Assembly (NCBI GenBank): GCA_047404135.1
Contig: JBDOIT010000002.1
Location: 372,001-436,000, forward strand
Direction of reading: 5' to 3'
DNA from: JAHZKS01 sp047404135
Lineage (GTDB): Bacteria > Pseudomonadota > Alphaproteobacteria > Rickettsiales > JABSSG01
DNA: 64,000 bases
Of the stretch, positions 8,880 to 17,857 are shown piece by piece. Within the stretch, counting starts at the first letter, position 1. The number at the start of each line of letters is the position of its first letter. The notes under the pieces are model-generated. The model had not been told where the DNA came from. It saw nothing but the letters and a program-made list of their open reading frames with translations, and ran no database searches. Position numbers and translations under genes: made by a program.

Positions 8880-9656
8880 ATGGAAAAAAGAGAGATATTA
8901 GACAAGTATTACTACCTGACCATTTTTACGGTAGCTAAAAACTCAATCACAAGGAGGTATCAGGATTCTTTTCTAGGATTTTTATGGACACTGCTTACTC
9001 CTGCTAGTCAGATTGCTATATACGCACTTGTTATGCCGAAGATTATGAAATTCTCTTCGGAATCATACGTTCCTTTTTTGATTAGCTCTATGCTTTTTTG
9101 GATGTTCATTAACGCTTCTATAGTCTCTTCATCAAGCGCTTTAATTGCAAATTCTAGTATGGTGACCAGATGTTTGGTTTCTAAGACAATATTTGTAATT
9201 GCGGATTTAGCTCATCAGTTTTATTTTTTTCTGGTTTCTTTGGTAATAGGGTATGTTTTTTCTTGTTTTGCGTACGGAACATTTCATCCGAATATAATAT
9301 TTTTGCCATTATATTTAATTCCTGTCTTGATGGCTATGATACCTGTGACGATCGTAATATCCTTTGCCTCAGTTTATATTAAGGACCTCAAAGAGCTTAT
9401 TGCTATATCTATGAACTTTATTTTTTGGGCTACTCCTATAGTATACCCTATTGAAGCTTTCGCGCCGGATAAGAGATGGCTTTTTTACTTTAATCCAATC
9501 TATGTGATGATTAAGCCTATATCCGGGCTTATTTTCAAAGGAGAGTTGCCCTCTTCTCTGGATATGACAAGATTGGCCGCGTTAGTAGTAATCTCATTTG
9601 CGGTAAGTTATCCATTATATAGGAAGATGAGAAAGAATTATATTTTCTACTTATAG
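8880..9656 (+). CDS. wzm: O-antigen/polysaccharide ABC exporter, permease subunit (Wzm family)
   Basis: ABC-2-type membrane permease of 258 residues with about six helices. The cytoplasmic N-terminus (EILDKYYYLTIFTVAKNSI) and the following RRYQDSFLGFLWTLLTP block are hallmarks of the Wzm/KpsM/TagG family, and the helix near the C-terminus contains the TPIVYP motif common in this group. With the adjacent Wzt ATPase it should move undecaprenyl-linked polysaccharide across the inner membrane. It is translated two bases after wzt. A small hairpin overlaps its stop codon. Function as an O-antigen exporter is established for the family; the nature of the glycan is inferred from the neighbouring ManC-type and WecA-like genes. 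Confidence 0.92.
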   Translation: MEKREILDKYYYLTIFTVAKNSITRRYQDSFLGFLWTLLTPASQIAIYALVMPKIMKFSSESYVPFLISSMLFWMFINASIVSSSSALIANSSMVTRCLVSKTIFVIADLAHQFYFFLVSLVIGYVFSCFAYGTFHPNIIFLPLYLIPVLMAMIPVTIVISFASVYIKDLKELIAISMNFIFWATPIVYPIEAFAPDKRWLFYFNPIYVMIKPISGLIFKGELPSSLDMTRLAALVVISFAVSYPLYRKMRKNYIFYL

Positions 9657-9674
9657 TCTTTGTAGAAAAGACTA
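9654..9674 (+). terminator. Hairpin overlapping the wzm stop codon (weak terminator candidate)
   Basis: TAGTCTTT and AAAGACTA form an 8-bp perfect stem around a 5-base loop, beginning at the wzm stop codon. No T tract follows and the stem is AT-rich, so it may only slow exonucleases or act as a weak terminator. Confidence 0.35.
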
Positions 9675-9684
9675 AACTTAGATG

Positions 9685-9713
9685 TTGTAATTCTTTTGGA
9701 AATAGTGTAATTA
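9685..9713 (+). promoter_or_regulatory. Candidate sigma-70 promoter for tRNA-Ala
   Basis: TTGTAA, 17 bases, then TAATTA, ending 20 bases before the mature tRNA-Ala 5' end. Spacing is ideal but both boxes deviate from consensus in an AT-rich gap, so this is a candidate only. Confidence 0.35.
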
Positions 9714-9733
9714 ATTTGTCCTATCCTTTTTTA

Positions 9734-9809
9734 GGGGATGTAGCTCAGTTGGTAGAGCATCTGTCTTGCACACAGAAGGTCAGCGGTTCGATTCCGCTCA
9801 TCTCCACCA
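9734..9809 (+). tRNA. tRNA-Ala(TGC)
   Basis: A full cloverleaf of 76 bases can be folded by eye. The acceptor stem GGGGATG pairs with CATCTCC (one G-U), the D arm is GCTC/GAGC, the anticodon stem TCTGT/ACAGA encloses the loop CTTGCAC with anticodon TGC, and the T arm is AGCGG/CCGCT around TTCGATT. The discriminator is A and CCA is encoded. It reads GCN alanine codons. It stands alone between wzm and lnt, with no rRNA genes nearby, as is usual in Rickettsiales where rRNA operons are split. Confidence 0.97.
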
Positions 9810-9811
9810 CC

Positions 9812-9830
9812 CACATAATATTCTTATGTG
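9812..9830 (+). terminator. Hairpin just downstream of tRNA-Ala
   Basis: CACATAA and TTATGTG make a perfect 7-bp stem with a 5-base loop, two bases after the encoded CCA. A short T5 run follows about 11 bases later. It is likely a 3' trailer structure or weak terminator of the tRNA transcript. Confidence 0.4.
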
Positions 9831-9843
9831 AACCACATCATTT

Positions 9844-10032
9844 TTGGCAGCAGTAGAGGCAAACGCGATACCTATGGCTCTAAACGGCAGAGGTGTGTCG
9901 ATAATAAACCTGAATGATTTAGAAATATCCCAATATTATTACGAGTATAGAAATGAGTCTGGTGATTTTTTACCTCTTGCTCGTAAAATTTTATATTCAG
10001 ATACTGAAGTAATAGATATCCGTATTTGTTGA
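9844..10032 (+). CDS. Small open frame of doubtful coding status
   Basis: I do not recognise this 62-codon frame. It would need the TTG at 9844 as start, has no convincing ribosome site, and begins 34 bases after tRNA-Ala. The product would be soluble, with a polar middle containing a YYYEYRNESGDF stretch. The 342-base gap from tRNA-Ala to the lnt stop holds nothing else apart from the hairpin. It could be a decayed fragment of a gene once present beside the tRNA, or chance. Nothing indicates a function. Confidence 0.15.
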   Translation: MAAVEANAIPMALNGRGVSIINLNDLEISQYYYEYRNESGDFLPLARKILYSDTEVIDIRIC

Positions 10033-10151
10033 AATTACACATCTAGTAATTCAGCTAAAGATTTTGTTATTACTACATTCTTTAATCTAGTTGTTTATAT
10101 TTTGTTATATCTGAGAATCTAGGCGCTGAGGTGAGCCCTTCTTGATTATGT

Positions 10152-11645
10152 CTAGTTGCAGCTGCTTCGTGGCCAGAATGCAACTAAAATTGATAACAAA
10201 AGGAATGTAATAATGCTGTCACCATATAAACTATATGCGGTTATATCGGGAGATTTTTGAGGTAAAAAACTCTCTAAAAAGCCCTCTTTATTAAGAGGGA
10301 GCTTTTTTACTGTACGGCCTTGTGGGTCAAAGATTGCAGAGATTCCAGTATTTGCAGATCTGACCATAGGCAGGCCATTTTCTATAGATCGAAATTGTGC
10401 CATTACTAGATGCTGAAATGCGCCAGAAGAATCCCTATACCAAGCATCGTTAATAATATTCAGCAAAAAATCTGGATTCTGAGTCTTTTCTAGAATTTCA
10501 CTGGGGAAGAAGGCTTCGTAGCATATTAATGTTCTAAAAGAAGGTCCGTTGATGGATGAAATAATATTCTGCTCTGCTGAACCTTTTGAGAAGTCCATTA
10601 GTCCGTGTGTGAGTTTGTATATTCCAGGAATAATATCTTTAAAAGGTATATATTCCCCAAAGGGAACAAGATGCTTTTTATCGTAGCTTGCTTTTAAAAT
10701 CCCATCGCTATTAATAGCCAACAAAGAAACGTATATCTTATTTAGAGATGTTCTATAGTTTATCGCGCCTGTTAACAAAAAACTATTTGTAGGTATTATT
10801 GGCGTAATCAGCTCTTTCACTTTTTGGCTCTCTATAGAGAATGTTAGGGCAGACTCTGGCCAGATTATATAAGTAGGATTCGTTTTGGATTTAGAAAGGG
10901 ATATGAGTTTTTGTAGATTTGCGTATCTATAGTTTTTATCCCACTTCAAATCCTGCCTTATATTCGGTTGTACAATTCTAATTTTTTGAGGATAAAAGTT
11001 TGTTTTGTTAGTCTGTAGCTTCCAAATACCATAGGTGAGGTTAGAGACAGATAAGAATATACAGACACACATATAGGCAAAGAACTCCCTTCTGTGTGCT
11101 CGTGTCAATAGTAAAAATGGGGATGCTGATACCAATAAGATCAATGCGCTTAAACCAAACACTCCAAATAAAGAAGCAGACTGTATCATAGGCAACCAGC
11201 CACCTAGTGCATAACCTAATGCAAGCCAAGGGAATCCTGTGAAGAGAAAAGTTCTTAATATTTCTATCAATACCCATGATGAAGTGAAGCATAGCATTAA
11301 GCGCAGTGGGTTTTTTCGGATTCTGTGCACAACCATCGCAGCGACGCCAATGTAAATAGCAAGGGTGGCAGGTATTAGTGTAACTGCAAATGGCACTAAC
11401 CAACCAAATAGATTTTTATCTACTAGCAAAGCATATGATATCCAATATAAACCATGTAGAAAAAAACCGAATCCAAAGCTCCAGCCTATAAAAAAGGTTT
11501 GCTTATATGACTCAGATTTAGAGATTAAAAATAGTAAGGCGGGGAAGGAAATGAATAATGCTAACACAAAATATGTAGGAGCGAATGCAAAGGCTGCAAA
11601 TCCTCCTAACAAAGAGTGTATCAGGAATTTTTTAAAATTACTCAT
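10152..11645 (-). CDS. lnt: Apolipoprotein N-acyltransferase
   Basis: Inner-membrane enzyme that N-acylates the amino-terminal cysteine of lipoproteins, the last maturation step before Lol sorting. The N-terminal half has six or so hydrophobic helices; the C-terminal periplasmic nitrilase-like domain has the three catalytic elements: Glu in YIIWPESALTF, Lys in KKHLVPFGEYIPF, and Cys in LICYEAFFPSE. A closing helix (SIITFLLLSILVAFW) anchors the C-terminus. 497 residues is typical. Its ATG lies inside the 3' end of ybeY (8-base overlap), which reproduces the widespread ybeY-lnt association, though corC/ybeX and phoH/ybeZ are not here. Likely substrates in the window include the lipoprotein RlpA. 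Confidence 0.94.
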   Translation of the reverse strand: MSNFKKFLIHSLLGGFAAFAFAPTYFVLALFISFPALLFLISKSESYKQTFFIGWSFGFGFFLHGLYWISYALLVDKNLFGWLVPFAVTLIPATLAIYIGVAAMVVHRIRKNPLRLMLCFTSSWVLIEILRTFLFTGFPWLALGYALGGWLPMIQSASLFGVFGLSALILLVSASPFLLLTRAHRREFFAYMCVCIFLSVSNLTYGIWKLQTNKTNFYPQKIRIVQPNIRQDLKWDKNYRYANLQKLISLSKSKTNPTYIIWPESALTFSIESQKVKELITPIIPTNSFLLTGAINYRTSLNKIYVSLLAINSDGILKASYDKKHLVPFGEYIPFKDIIPGIYKLTHGLMDFSKGSAEQNIISSINGPSFRTLICYEAFFPSEILEKTQNPDFLLNIINDAWYRDSSGAFQHLVMAQFRSIENGLPMVRSANTGISAIFDPQGRTVKKLPLNKEGFLESFLPQKSPDITAYSLYGDSIITFLLLSILVAFWPRSSCN

Positions 11646-12108
11646 ATGGATTTTCTACACCAAGTTTTTTTAATATTTTTACTTCCAGACCTTCCATTTT
11701 TTTTTGGTCAGGGTCTGTTTCGTGATCGTATCCGATTAAGTGTAGAATGCTGTGCAATAAAAGGTGGAAAAAGTGATCGTAAAAATTCTTAGAATATTCA
11801 GAGGATTCTTTTTTTATGGTATCTAGAGAAATAAATATATCCCCGAGGTTTACAATTTTGTCGGACGTCATGCCACCCACAGGGAAAGACAGCGTATTGG
11901 TAGGCTTGCTCTTGCCTCTGTATTTTTTATTATATTCTTTGACAATCAAGTCATCTGTTAAGACTACAGAACATTCAATTCTTTGGTTTTTTTCTCCCAA
12001 AGATAACTCCTCAAATGCGACTTTAAAGACCTGGTTCACGCTCTCCTGGTTAATAAGCCAGTATTCTTTCCATCCTTTTTCTTTATATAAAATATCCACT
12101 TCAATCAT
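11638..12108 (-). CDS. ybeY: Endoribonuclease YbeY (16S rRNA maturation)
   Basis: Zinc-dependent single-strand endoribonuclease needed for 16S rRNA 3' processing and ribosome quality control. The defining H3xH5xH motif is seen in LLHSILHLIGYDHETDPDQ in the C-terminal third, and NTLSFPVG is the usual preceding block. 156 residues matches the family. An AAAGGA ribosome site precedes the ATG by about 9 bases. It overlaps lnt by 8 bases and is therefore probably translated in the same transcript. The region upstream is divergent from the next small membrane protein gene. Confidence 0.93.
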   Translation of the reverse strand: MIEVDILYKEKGWKEYWLINQESVNQVFKVAFEELSLGEKNQRIECSVVLTDDLIVKEYNKKYRGKSKPTNTLSFPVGGMTSDKIVNLGDIFISLDTIKKESSEYSKNFYDHFFHLLLHSILHLIGYDHETDPDQKKMEGLEVKILKKLGVENPYE

Positions 12109-12169
12109 TGTTGTTAATCCTTTTTTAAGCTTATCTGCATAAAATAAAAAGTACTTATTGAGGTGTTTT

Positions 12170-12583
12170 ATGACTATCAGTATAATAATAGGAGTTGTTA
12201 TTGCAATAATTCTTATACTTTTGGTTCCAGATAAGAAAGTATCTAAGGTGCCTATTAAAGCGGCAAAGGGCAGAGCAGATCAGGGGGAGGCAGAGAAAAA
12301 TGATAATGTTATAGATACAAAAAATCTGAAGATGATGTCTTATGAAGAAGCATTAAAGGCATCAAAGGAATTTTTATATAATATTGCACGTGCTGTTATT
12401 AGGAAATTCACACCCGGCGCTCAACAAGAGCTCCTGGATGCGGGGCGCAATCTTAGCAGAGCTGGTATGAAATACATACATGTAGTTGACGTATTTGCGC
12501 TTTCCGTAGAAAAGAGCAGAGGAAAGCGCGCGCCCTCAACTCCTGCGCAGGACAAAGGGAAGGTAAAAGGCATCGCAAAATAG
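12170..12583 (+). CDS. Unrecognised single-pass membrane protein
   Basis: I do not recognise this 137-residue protein. It begins with one strong hydrophobic helix (residues 2-18, rich in Ile and Leu), then a lysine-rich linker and a cytoplasmic or periplasmic domain predicted helical (about 50-120), ending in a basic, disordered tail with lysine/alanine repeats. The ATG at 12170 is preferred over a TTG 12 bases earlier because a GAGG ribosome site stands 6 bases before it. It diverges from ybeY. The shape, an anchored helical domain with basic tail, resembles small scaffolding or secretion-associated proteins, but there is no motif to name it. Confidence 0.6.
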   Translation: MTISIIIGVVIAIILILLVPDKKVSKVPIKAAKGRADQGEAEKNDNVIDTKNLKMMSYEEALKASKEFLYNIARAVIRKFTPGAQQELLDAGRNLSRAGMKYIHVVDVFALSVEKSRGKRAPSTPAQDKGKVKGIAK

Positions 12584-12649
12584 CTTCTTTATTGACAATC
12601 ATTGCATGAACCAATACCATTAAGGGTATGGTAATAATTATGTATTTGT

Positions 12650-13294
12650 ATGAAACAAGCCACACTTCAACGTCTTATTAAATTTTTGGGTTTTGGTGCC
12701 TCTTTGATGCTTTACTTATGTCTTTTTGACCCTTCATTTAGGAGTTTTGCTGACAGCACAAAGCGCCTTTTAACAATGAACATCCAAGATGTGCATCTAC
12801 TTCATTCTGTAATATGGGTTCTGGGTTTCTGGGGCATTATGTCTTACTTAAATAGCAGAAAGAAAACTTATAGGGCTGCAGCATGGAGTATTTTTATTTT
12901 TGCGACGTTTGTAAACTTAATCTATGTTCAGGTTACTGGGAATGGAATCACTTTGAATGGAGCAACAAAAATTGTGACAATGTTTAAAAATGTTCCCTCT
13001 ATCAAGTCCCCGGTATTGCTCCAATTCCTTTTAGCTACAGCAACCTTTGTTGGTATTTCTAGGTTTATTAAGCCTTTGGAAATAAGTATCGGCGGCTGGT
13101 TGCCATTAACGTTGGCTGGTGTAGTTATAATCTGCCTTGTTACTGCAAAAGGCAGCGCTACTCTGCCGCTGCAATCTGTTTATGTAGTGCCTGCAGTTTT
13201 GGTGTATAAGTGTGTGTTATTAGGGGTTAAGCTCTTGAAAGGGGACGTGTCTGCAGTAAAAGCTGTGAAGAGAGCTTTGCCGCTCTCTAAGTAG
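12650..13294 (+). CDS. Unrecognised polytopic membrane protein
   Basis: A 214-residue protein with about six hydrophobic segments (roughly 10-28, 48-65, 75-95, 120-138, 145-165 and 175-195). I do not recognise a family; there are no conserved acidic residues inside helices that would suggest a transporter, and no enzyme motif. The gap before its ATG holds a short imperfect hairpin (12610-12632) but no clear ribosome site. It is convergent with the 121-residue gene at 13297, with two bases between stops. Coding status is supported by length, continuous hydrophobic periodicity and compact spacing. Confidence 0.65.
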   Translation: MKQATLQRLIKFLGFGASLMLYLCLFDPSFRSFADSTKRLLTMNIQDVHLLHSVIWVLGFWGIMSYLNSRKKTYRAAAWSIFIFATFVNLIYVQVTGNGITLNGATKIVTMFKNVPSIKSPVLLQFLLATATFVGISRFIKPLEISIGGWLPLTLAGVVIICLVTAKGSATLPLQSVYVVPAVLVYKCVLLGVKLLKGDVSAVKAVKRALPLSK

Positions 13295-13296
13295 GT

Positions 13297-13662
13297 TTAG
13301 ACGGCATTGATACAAGAGATGAATGATCCGAAATCTAGGATTAAAGGGAAGCATTCTGTTGAGATTTTTAAAGAGGAATTGATCGTGGTGTTTACTATAT
13401 TCTTGAACCCGTCGATGATTCCTTTTTCCTGTAGGATTTTGAAAAATCTGTATGTAATGATTAGCGCAGGGATGGCAATTAAAAAATAGATGTTCTTGAA
13501 GATCCCCAGGACAAATTGGAACATACCAATAAATAGTCCTTTTGTTCGCAATTCAGCAAATCTTGCTTTCATTGCGTCTGGAATAAATCCATAAAGTACA
13601 GATAGTACAGAAATAATCACTCCTTTTATATTACGGAGCAAGGCAAGAAAATATCCAAACAT
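13297..13662 (-). CDS. Unrecognised small membrane protein downstream of ccmAB
   Basis: A 121-residue protein with two to three hydrophobic segments (about 5-22, 47-72 and the C-terminal 100-118). It starts 12 bases after the ccmB stop, so it probably shares the ccmA-ccmB transcript, but it matches neither CcmC (no WWD domain) nor CcmD (too long). The basic N-terminal half (residues 30-45) would face the cytoplasm. No ribosome site is evident. I cannot assign a role; association with haem export is suggested only by position. Confidence 0.55.
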   Translation of the reverse strand: MFGYFLALLRNIKGVIISVLSVLYGFIPDAMKARFAELRTKGLFIGMFQFVLGIFKNIYFLIAIPALIITYRFFKILQEKGIIDGFKNIVNTTINSSLKISTECFPLILDFGSFISCINAV

Positions 13663-13674
13663 AATACAACATAA

Positions 13675-14331
13675 TTAACTCTTACATTGTATTTCTGAAA
13701 TAGAGTAACTGCAAGTGAAAATTGAGATCGGCATGATAATAAAGCAAAATCCTAATAGAATGCTTATCTCAGATAAAGACATGGGATTAACGGACTTAAG
13801 TAATTTAGAAGTGTATATCAAAAAGGACAAAGAGATGGGCGCGGAGATAAGCATATTAAGCAAGTTACTCCTGCTGGTTGCCAATGTTAAACTAGCAGAT
13901 AATGTAGAGATAGATGTTATTACCAGAGAAGATATTAGCAAGATCAAGAAAGGCGTTGTAAAGTCCGATATATGCACTCTATACATCAATAGATATATAA
14001 AGGTTCCAATTGTCACCACAGATATATTAAGTATCCAGTAGCTAAGTAATTTGGCTGTAGAGATAAATGTAGAGCTGTATCCAGAGACCTTCAAATGATC
14101 TAGAGATGTATCTTGATAATCATCCTGAAATACATAATGCGCAAACATTGAACATATAATAAGTGAGGTTATTAGTATCAGAATAGCTGCAACAGAAGAG
14201 TGGTTCGGGTTTACAAGAAGGGATAACATAAATATCACAATCAAGAAAAGACTCAGTATATTAAAAAACACATCTTTTTTAAGGAAGTAAAAAGATAGCT
14301 CCCTTCTAACTAGTAAGATCCATTCCTGCAT
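13675..14331 (-). CDS. ccmB: Haem exporter permease CcmB
   Basis: Integral membrane subunit (six helices, 218 residues) of the CcmAB ABC transporter used in system I cytochrome c maturation, where it works with CcmCDE to release haem-loaded CcmE. The N-terminus QEWILLVRRELSFYFLKKD fits the family, as does the conserved FQDDYQDTSLDHLKVSG region, which corresponds to the conserved cytoplasmic loop (typically LEQDGSLEQL). It overlaps ccmA by 26 bases. ccmC, ccmE and ccmF are not in the window, in line with the scattered ccm genes of Rickettsiales. Confidence 0.85.
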   Translation of the reverse strand: MQEWILLVRRELSFYFLKKDVFFNILSLFLIVIFMLSLLVNPNHSSVAAILILITSLIICSMFAHYVFQDDYQDTSLDHLKVSGYSSTFISTAKLLSYWILNISVVTIGTFIYLLMYRVHISDFTTPFLILLISSLVITSISTLSASLTLATSRSNLLNMLISAPISLSFLIYTSKLLKSVNPMSLSEISILLGFCFIIMPISIFTCSYSISEIQCKS

Positions 14332-14935
14332 TTTTGAAATCTAATAAATTTATATAGTTTGCATTCTCTATCTCTAAAGCATGAGAGGCAATTACTATTA
14401 TGCCTCCATCTTGAGCTTTGGTTTTTAATAATCCCTTGAGTTTGTGAAGAGTTTTTTTATCGAGCCCAGTCTCTGGTTCATCCAGTACCCACAAATGGCT
14501 TTGAGATAAAAGTAGTTTGCTTAATTCTACTCGTCTTTGTAGCCCTGAAGATAAGGACCCTAGTTGCGTATCAAGTAGTTTATCTAGTTTAAAAAAATGT
14601 AAAGCAGGAGCTAGCAATTCTTTTTCTCCTTTAAATTTAGCCCAGAATTCTAAATTTTCTAAAATAGTTAAATTAGGCTTTAATGCGTTTTTATGTCCTA
14701 TATACGAAACATTTTTGTAAAAAGATAGAAGGTCTTTTTGTATACTCGTGTTATTCCAAGTTACCTTACCTTTTGACGGCTTTATGAGACCTATCATAGT
14801 TTTTAGCAAGGAAGTTTTGCCAGATCCATTGGGACCATTCAGTATCAGAATGGTTCCAGGTAAAACTGTAAAGTTCACATCCTGAAATATTGGAAAAATC
14901 GAATTTTCTAAGGCTATATTATTGCAACTCAGCAT
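14306..14935 (-). CDS. ccmA: Haem exporter ATP-binding protein CcmA
   Basis: ATPase of the CcmAB complex for cytochrome c maturation. The sequence has Walker A GPNGSGKTS, the signature LSSGLQRRVELSKLLLS and Walker B LWVLDEPETGLD; the LSSGLQRRVELSKL form is characteristic of CcmA rather than other small ABC ATPases. 209 residues is normal. The ATG at 14935 lies 88 bases from the divergent acnA start. It heads a three-gene run with ccmB and the small membrane protein at 13297. A functional cytochrome c pathway would be consistent with an aerobic respiratory chain fed by the TCA enzymes encoded here. Confidence 0.92.
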   Translation of the reverse strand: MLSCNNIALENSIFPIFQDVNFTVLPGTILILNGPNGSGKTSLLKTMIGLIKPSKGKVTWNNTSIQKDLLSFYKNVSYIGHKNALKPNLTILENLEFWAKFKGEKELLAPALHFFKLDKLLDTQLGSLSSGLQRRVELSKLLLSQSHLWVLDEPETGLDKKTLHKLKGLLKTKAQDGGIIVIASHALEIENANYINLLDFKNAGMDLTS

Positions 14936-15023
14936 TGGTAAAGTCTTATAGTTGACAAATCAACTTCTGATTATAGTATGTATTACGTTGTAATTGAAGA
15001 TATTATATATGAAAGAGACCGAT

Positions 15024-17672
15024 ATGTCTGCAGAATTAAAATGTGAGAAAATTCTTGCATCTGGAAATAAGGAATATAAATATTACAGCTTAGAAGAGGC
15101 TGCGGAGAAGTTTGACAGTCGCCTTTTGAAATTGCCGTGCACATTGAAAATCATATTAGAAAATATTTTGCGTAATGGCACAGAGGATACCATCCCTTCC
15201 TCAGTCAAAGCGATGGCAGAATGGACAGAAAAAGGGGAATCAACAATCGAGATACAATATAAACCTGCACGGGTGCTTATGCAGGACTTTACAGGTGTTC
15301 CAGGCGTAGTAGATCTCGCTGCAATGCGTGATGCAGTTTCTAAGATTGGAGGAGATCCAGAAACAATTAACCCCAAGATTCCGGTAGATTTGGTTATAGA
15401 TCACTCTGTGCAGGTTGATAGCTACGCAACTAAAGACTCTTTTTTAAAAAATGTTGAAGCAGAATTCAGCCGTAACAAAGAGCGCTATGAGTTTTTGAAA
15501 TGGGGCCAGCAGGCATTTAAGAATTTCAAAGTAGTTCCTCCAGGAACAGGAATATGTCATCAGGTTAACTTGGAGTATTTAGGTCAGGTAGTCTGCTCTA
15601 GAGAGCATGAGAGTGAGCTTGTAGCATTTCCGGATACAGTTGTAGGTACAGACAGCCACACTACGATGATTAACGGTCTTTCTATTCTAGGATGGGGAGT
15701 AGGAGGCATTGAGGCTGAAGCATCTATGCTTGGTGAGAGTATATCTATGGTAATTCCTCAAGTTGTTGGTTTTGAATTAAAAGGAAAGCTAAAAGAGGGA
15801 GTCACTGCAACTGATCTTGTTCTAACCGTCACTGAAATACTAAGGAAAAAAGGCGTAGTAGGCAAGTTTGTAGAATTTTATGGAGAAGGTTTGGATTCCC
15901 TGTCACTAGCAGATAGAGCAACAATTTCTAACATGGCGCCGGAATATGGAGCTACATGTGGGTTCTTTCCGGTGGATGGAGAAAGTTTAAACTATTTAAG
16001 GCTTACAGGCAGAGAAAAAGATTCAATAGAATTGGTAGAAACATATTCGAAGAAGCAACGCCTTTGGAGAGGAGAATCTAAATCCGCGGTATTTACTGAT
16101 ACAGTAGATTTAATTTTAGATGAGGTACGTCCGTGTGTAGCTGGTCCTAAAAGGCCTCAGGATAAAATTCTACTATCTGAAGCAAAAGATAGTTTTGTAA
16201 AAGCATCAGAAGAAATTGTAGGAAAGAAGTTAGATCTAGAAAAGCAGTATGCGGTAAAAGGAGGCTATGAAATTGGACATGGAGATTTAGTGATTGCAGC
16301 GATCACTAGCTGTACGAATACATCTAACCCTAGCGTGATGCTTGCTGCAGGTTTAGTTGCAAAAAAAGCTGTTGAGAAGGGAATGAATGTAAAGTCATGG
16401 GTGAAGACGTCTCTTGCTCCAGGCTCTCAAGTGGTTTCAGAATATTTGGAAAAAAGTGATCTACAAAAATACTTAGATGAGATAGGCTTCAATTTAGTTG
16501 GGTACGGATGCACTACTTGCATTGGTAACTCAGGCCCGCTGAAAGCGGAGATATCTGAGACAATCAAAGAAAAGGAGCTTTTAGTCTGCTCTGTACTTTC
16601 AGGCAACAGAAATTTCGAAGGAAGAATTCATCCGCTTGTGAAGGCAAATTACCTTGCTTCTCCTCCTCTTGTAGTGGCATACGCTTTGGCTGGCAGCATG
16701 AATATCGATATCACTAAAGAGCCTTTGGGGACAGACAAAGAAGGGAAGTATGTGTTTATGAAAGACTTATGGCCCTCAACAAAAGAGATACAAGAATATA
16801 TGTCAAAATGCGTGACAGAAAGAATGTTCCTCGATAAATATGCGGATATATTTACTGGTAACCAAGAATGGAAAGGAATTAAAACAGATAAAACGAGTAC
16901 ATATAAATGGAGCTCAAAAAGCACTTATATAAATAACCCACCGTACTTCACTAATATTGAATCTCATTCGGGAAGAATAGAAGATATTAAGAGCGCTAAC
17001 ATTCTATGTATGTTCGGAGAGAGTATCACTACTGACCATATTTCTCCTGCGGGTGCAATTGCGCTAGATAGCCCAGCAGGTAAATATCTAGAATCTCTTG
17101 GTGTAGAGCAAAAAGATTTTAACTCTTACGGAGCGAGACGTGGTAATCATGAGATTATGATGCGTGGGACTTTTGCGAATATCAGAATAAAGAATCAAAT
17201 GGTTCCAGGTACTGAAGGAGGGGTTACTTTGCATCACCCATCTGGAGCAGAGATGAGTATATATGATGCAGCTGTAAAATACAAAGATGAAGGTATTCCT
17301 GTTATAGTGGTGGCGGGTAAAGAATACGGAACAGGGTCCTCTCGTGACTGGGCAGCTAAAGGTCCAAAGTTATTAGGAGTTAAGGCTGTGATTGCAGAAA
17401 GCTTCGAAAGAATTCATCGCTCAAATTTAGTGGGGATGGGGATTATTCCTTTTGCTATAAGTGAGAAGAAATATAAATTTACTGGGAAAGAAAAAGTAGA
17501 TATTTTAGATTTAGATTCTTTGTCTATAGGCAAGAAACACGAAGCGATTGTGCATGTGAGTGAAGGTCAAAAAGTTACTATCGAGTTGGAGCCGCTTATA
17601 TACACACAAGCTGAAATGGAATACATTAAAAGCGATGGAGTACTAAGCTATGTTGTCAAGGGATTGGTTTAA
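15024..17672 (+). CDS. acnA: Aconitate hydratase A
   Basis: TCA-cycle enzyme that converts citrate to isocitrate through a [4Fe-4S] cluster. Cluster cysteines are in AITSCTNTSNPSV and GYGCTTCIGNSGPL; other family blocks are VVGTDSHTTMINGLSILGWGVGGIEAE and the C-terminal EYGTGSSRDWAAKGPKLLGVKAVIAESFERIHRSNL, split here only in description. I chose the ATG at 15024 (882 aa) because the family begins this way and an AGAGA ribosome site lies 6 bases upstream; an ATG five codons earlier is possible. A perfect TTGACA box at 14952 lies upstream, but its best -10 candidates have poor spacing (14 or 19 bases). It is the AcnA/IRP-like form, which is the usual one in alphaproteobacteria. Confidence 0.95.
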   Translation: MSAELKCEKILASGNKEYKYYSLEEAAEKFDSRLLKLPCTLKIILENILRNGTEDTIPSSVKAMAEWTEKGESTIEIQYKPARVLMQDFTGVPGVVDLAAMRDAVSKIGGDPETINPKIPVDLVIDHSVQVDSYATKDSFLKNVEAEFSRNKERYEFLKWGQQAFKNFKVVPPGTGICHQVNLEYLGQVVCSREHESELVAFPDTVVGTDSHTTMINGLSILGWGVGGIEAEASMLGESISMVIPQVVGFELKGKLKEGVTATDLVLTVTEILRKKGVVGKFVEFYGEGLDSLSLADRATISNMAPEYGATCGFFPVDGESLNYLRLTGREKDSIELVETYSKKQRLWRGESKSAVFTDTVDLILDEVRPCVAGPKRPQDKILLSEAKDSFVKASEEIVGKKLDLEKQYAVKGGYEIGHGDLVIAAITSCTNTSNPSVMLAAGLVAKKAVEKGMNVKSWVKTSLAPGSQVVSEYLEKSDLQKYLDEIGFNLVGYGCTTCIGNSGPLKAEISETIKEKELLVCSVLSGNRNFEGRIHPLVKANYLASPPLVVAYALAGSMNIDITKEPLGTDKEGKYVFMKDLWPSTKEIQEYMSKCVTERMFLDKYADIFTGNQEWKGIKTDKTSTYKWSSKSTYINNPPYFTNIESHSGRIEDIKSANILCMFGESITTDHISPAGAIALDSPAGKYLESLGVEQKDFNSYGARRGNHEIMMRGTFANIRIKNQMVPGTEGGVTLHHPSGAEMSIYDAAVKYKDEGIPVIVVAGKEYGTGSSRDWAAKGPKLLGVKAVIAESFERIHRSNLVGMGIIPFAISEKKYKFTGKEKVDILDLDSLSIGKKHEAIVHVSEGQKVTIELEPLIYTQAEMEYIKSDGVLSYVVKGLV

Positions 17673-17857
17673 CAATGTTGCCTTTTTATTTTATGGTGGT
17701 TCTTAAATAAAAACTCTATTAACTCAGATCTATAATTGCAGTTAACTCTCATTTTTAGATTATCTAGATAGCTTTCTACAGCTCTGTGGAATATATTTAT
17801 GTTCTATGCAATCTCTTTTGCGGTGTTTTTATGAGAGAGTAATTAGACAGAGAAGTT

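Noticed and set aside
4653..9656. Polysaccharide block considered as a recent foreign island
   Set aside because: Base composition by eye is like its neighbours, there is no integrase, repeat or insertion sequence, and lpd overlaps the block's end cleanly.
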